Positions 35,653 through 35,968 of a stretch of DNA of 35,968 bases are shown here, in pieces. The position numbers were made by a program, and so were the translations under genes. This DNA comes from Symploca sp. SIO3C6 (lineage in GTDB: Bacteria > Cyanobacteriota > Cyanobacteriia > Cyanobacteriales > Coleofasciculaceae), in assembly GCA_010692425.1 (NCBI GenBank), contig JAAHHJ010000052.1, positions 1 through 35,968 on the forward strand. Reading direction: 5' to 3'. Positions within the stretch are counted from its first letter, which is position 1, and every line of letters begins with the position of its first letter. Below the pieces are notes generated by a model that was not told the DNA's origin, made no database searches, and saw only the letters and a program-made list of their open reading frames with translations.

Positions 35653-35968
35653 ATGGGTGTTAATAATAAACAAAAAATACGAAAAATCGACTCTGATTTA
35701 GAAAAAACCTTAAAAACTAATAGTTTCTTGCTATTGTATAACTTGACAGAATCTACAATGCGGAACGCCATTGAGATAATTTTTGATGAAATTAGTAAAG
35801 AAGGTATTTCTTTTGATAAAATCAGAAACGAAATCAAGATAGTTATCATAAAAAATATTCAAAATAACTATTCACCTAAGAATTTATTAAATAAAATAAA
35901 TACAATTGCTGTTGATATAATATCCGCTAGCTTCGATAAAGAAAAACTATTTTCTGGTAATCTTGATG
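35653..35968 (+). CDS. MAE_28990/MAE_18760-type HEPN nuclease (partial, runs off the window)
   Basis: ATG at 35653 opens a frame with no stop before the window end (105 codons). The start MGVNNKQKIRKIDSDLEKTL is followed by SFLLLYNLTESTMRNAIEII, FDEISKEGISFDKIRNEIK, and NTIAVDIISASFDKEKLFSG. The N-LTEST-RNAIE pattern fits the MAE_28990/MAE_18760 HEPN-like nuclease family, which is commonly encoded beside DUF262 proteins. HEPN proteins are RNases of toxin-antitoxin and abortive-infection systems; the catalytic R-x4-6-H motif, if present, would be beyond the edge. The pair is best read as one defence module. Confidence 0.68.
   Translation, partial: MGVNNKQKIRKIDSDLEKTLKTNSFLLLYNLTESTMRNAIEIIFDEISKEGISFDKIRNEIKIVIIKNIQNNYSPKNLLNKINTIAVDIISASFDKEKLFSGNLD

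Overview
The window is chromosomal DNA from a cyanobacterium. The evidence is the octamer GCGATCGC (HIP1) in about ten places, a biliverdin reductase gene, a Calvin-cycle class II aldolase, and several small families known almost only from cyanobacteria (DUF2358, DUF4168, DUF6679-like). Two tiny genes for RGSGR-type peptides suggest a multicellular, HetR-containing lineage, but hetR itself is not here, so that is inference.

Layout. 1-6440: the tail of an unknown gene, a DUF2358 protein, a J-domain protein, an aspartate-type aminotransferase, an AT-rich sulfotransferase gene, pyrB, a GerMN lipoprotein and a 40-residue single-span membrane protein. 6440-10350: a metallo-beta-lactamase-fold hydrolase, a DUF6679-like gene, then 1.5 kb with no convincing gene. 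10350-15851: tRNA-Lys(UUU), class II aldolase with a clear terminator, a secreted S9 peptidase convergent with chrA, and an RpiB/LacAB isomerase. 16201-20783: a TerB-like protein, DUF938 methyltransferase, YjbQ protein, Tat-exported LD-carboxypeptidase, and a thioredoxin-like/CcdA pair. 20950-25714: a hypothetical gene, an ArsA/Get3-type ATPase with an Hsp20-like tail, dnaA, and next to it a replication-origin candidate with five identical DnaA boxes; an SRPBCC gene follows. 25829-31419: ACT-domain malic enzyme, three small cyanobacterial proteins (two secreted), bvdR, and an OmpR-type response regulator without its kinase.

31420-34900 is a 3.5 kb stretch that looks empty at normal ORF length cut-offs. 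Reading it by hand reveals two small minus-strand genes. One (32101-32322) encodes a signal-peptide-bearing protein ending ...ERGCGRREHD, closely resembling PatX. The other (33264-33410), which is only 48 codons long, ends exactly in RGSGR, the PatS signal pentapeptide. It has a Shine-Dalgarno site, a TCCGGA (DIF-type) element at promoter distance and a strong terminator. This peptide pair is the most interesting content of the window. It sits among palindromes and hairpins resembling ends of IS200/IS605 elements.

34901-35968 (edge): a DUF262 (GmrSD/ParB-like) protein that appears short at its C-terminus, followed after two bases by a MAE_28990/MAE_18760-type HEPN nuclease gene running off the window. 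It is a candidate defence module.

Most genes are single housekeeping units on alternating strands. Clear functional pairs are thioredoxin-like/CcdA, response regulator/bvdR (same strand, 80 bp apart), dnaA/oriC, the two RGSGR-type peptides and DUF262/HEPN. All assignments were made by eye, without database searches.
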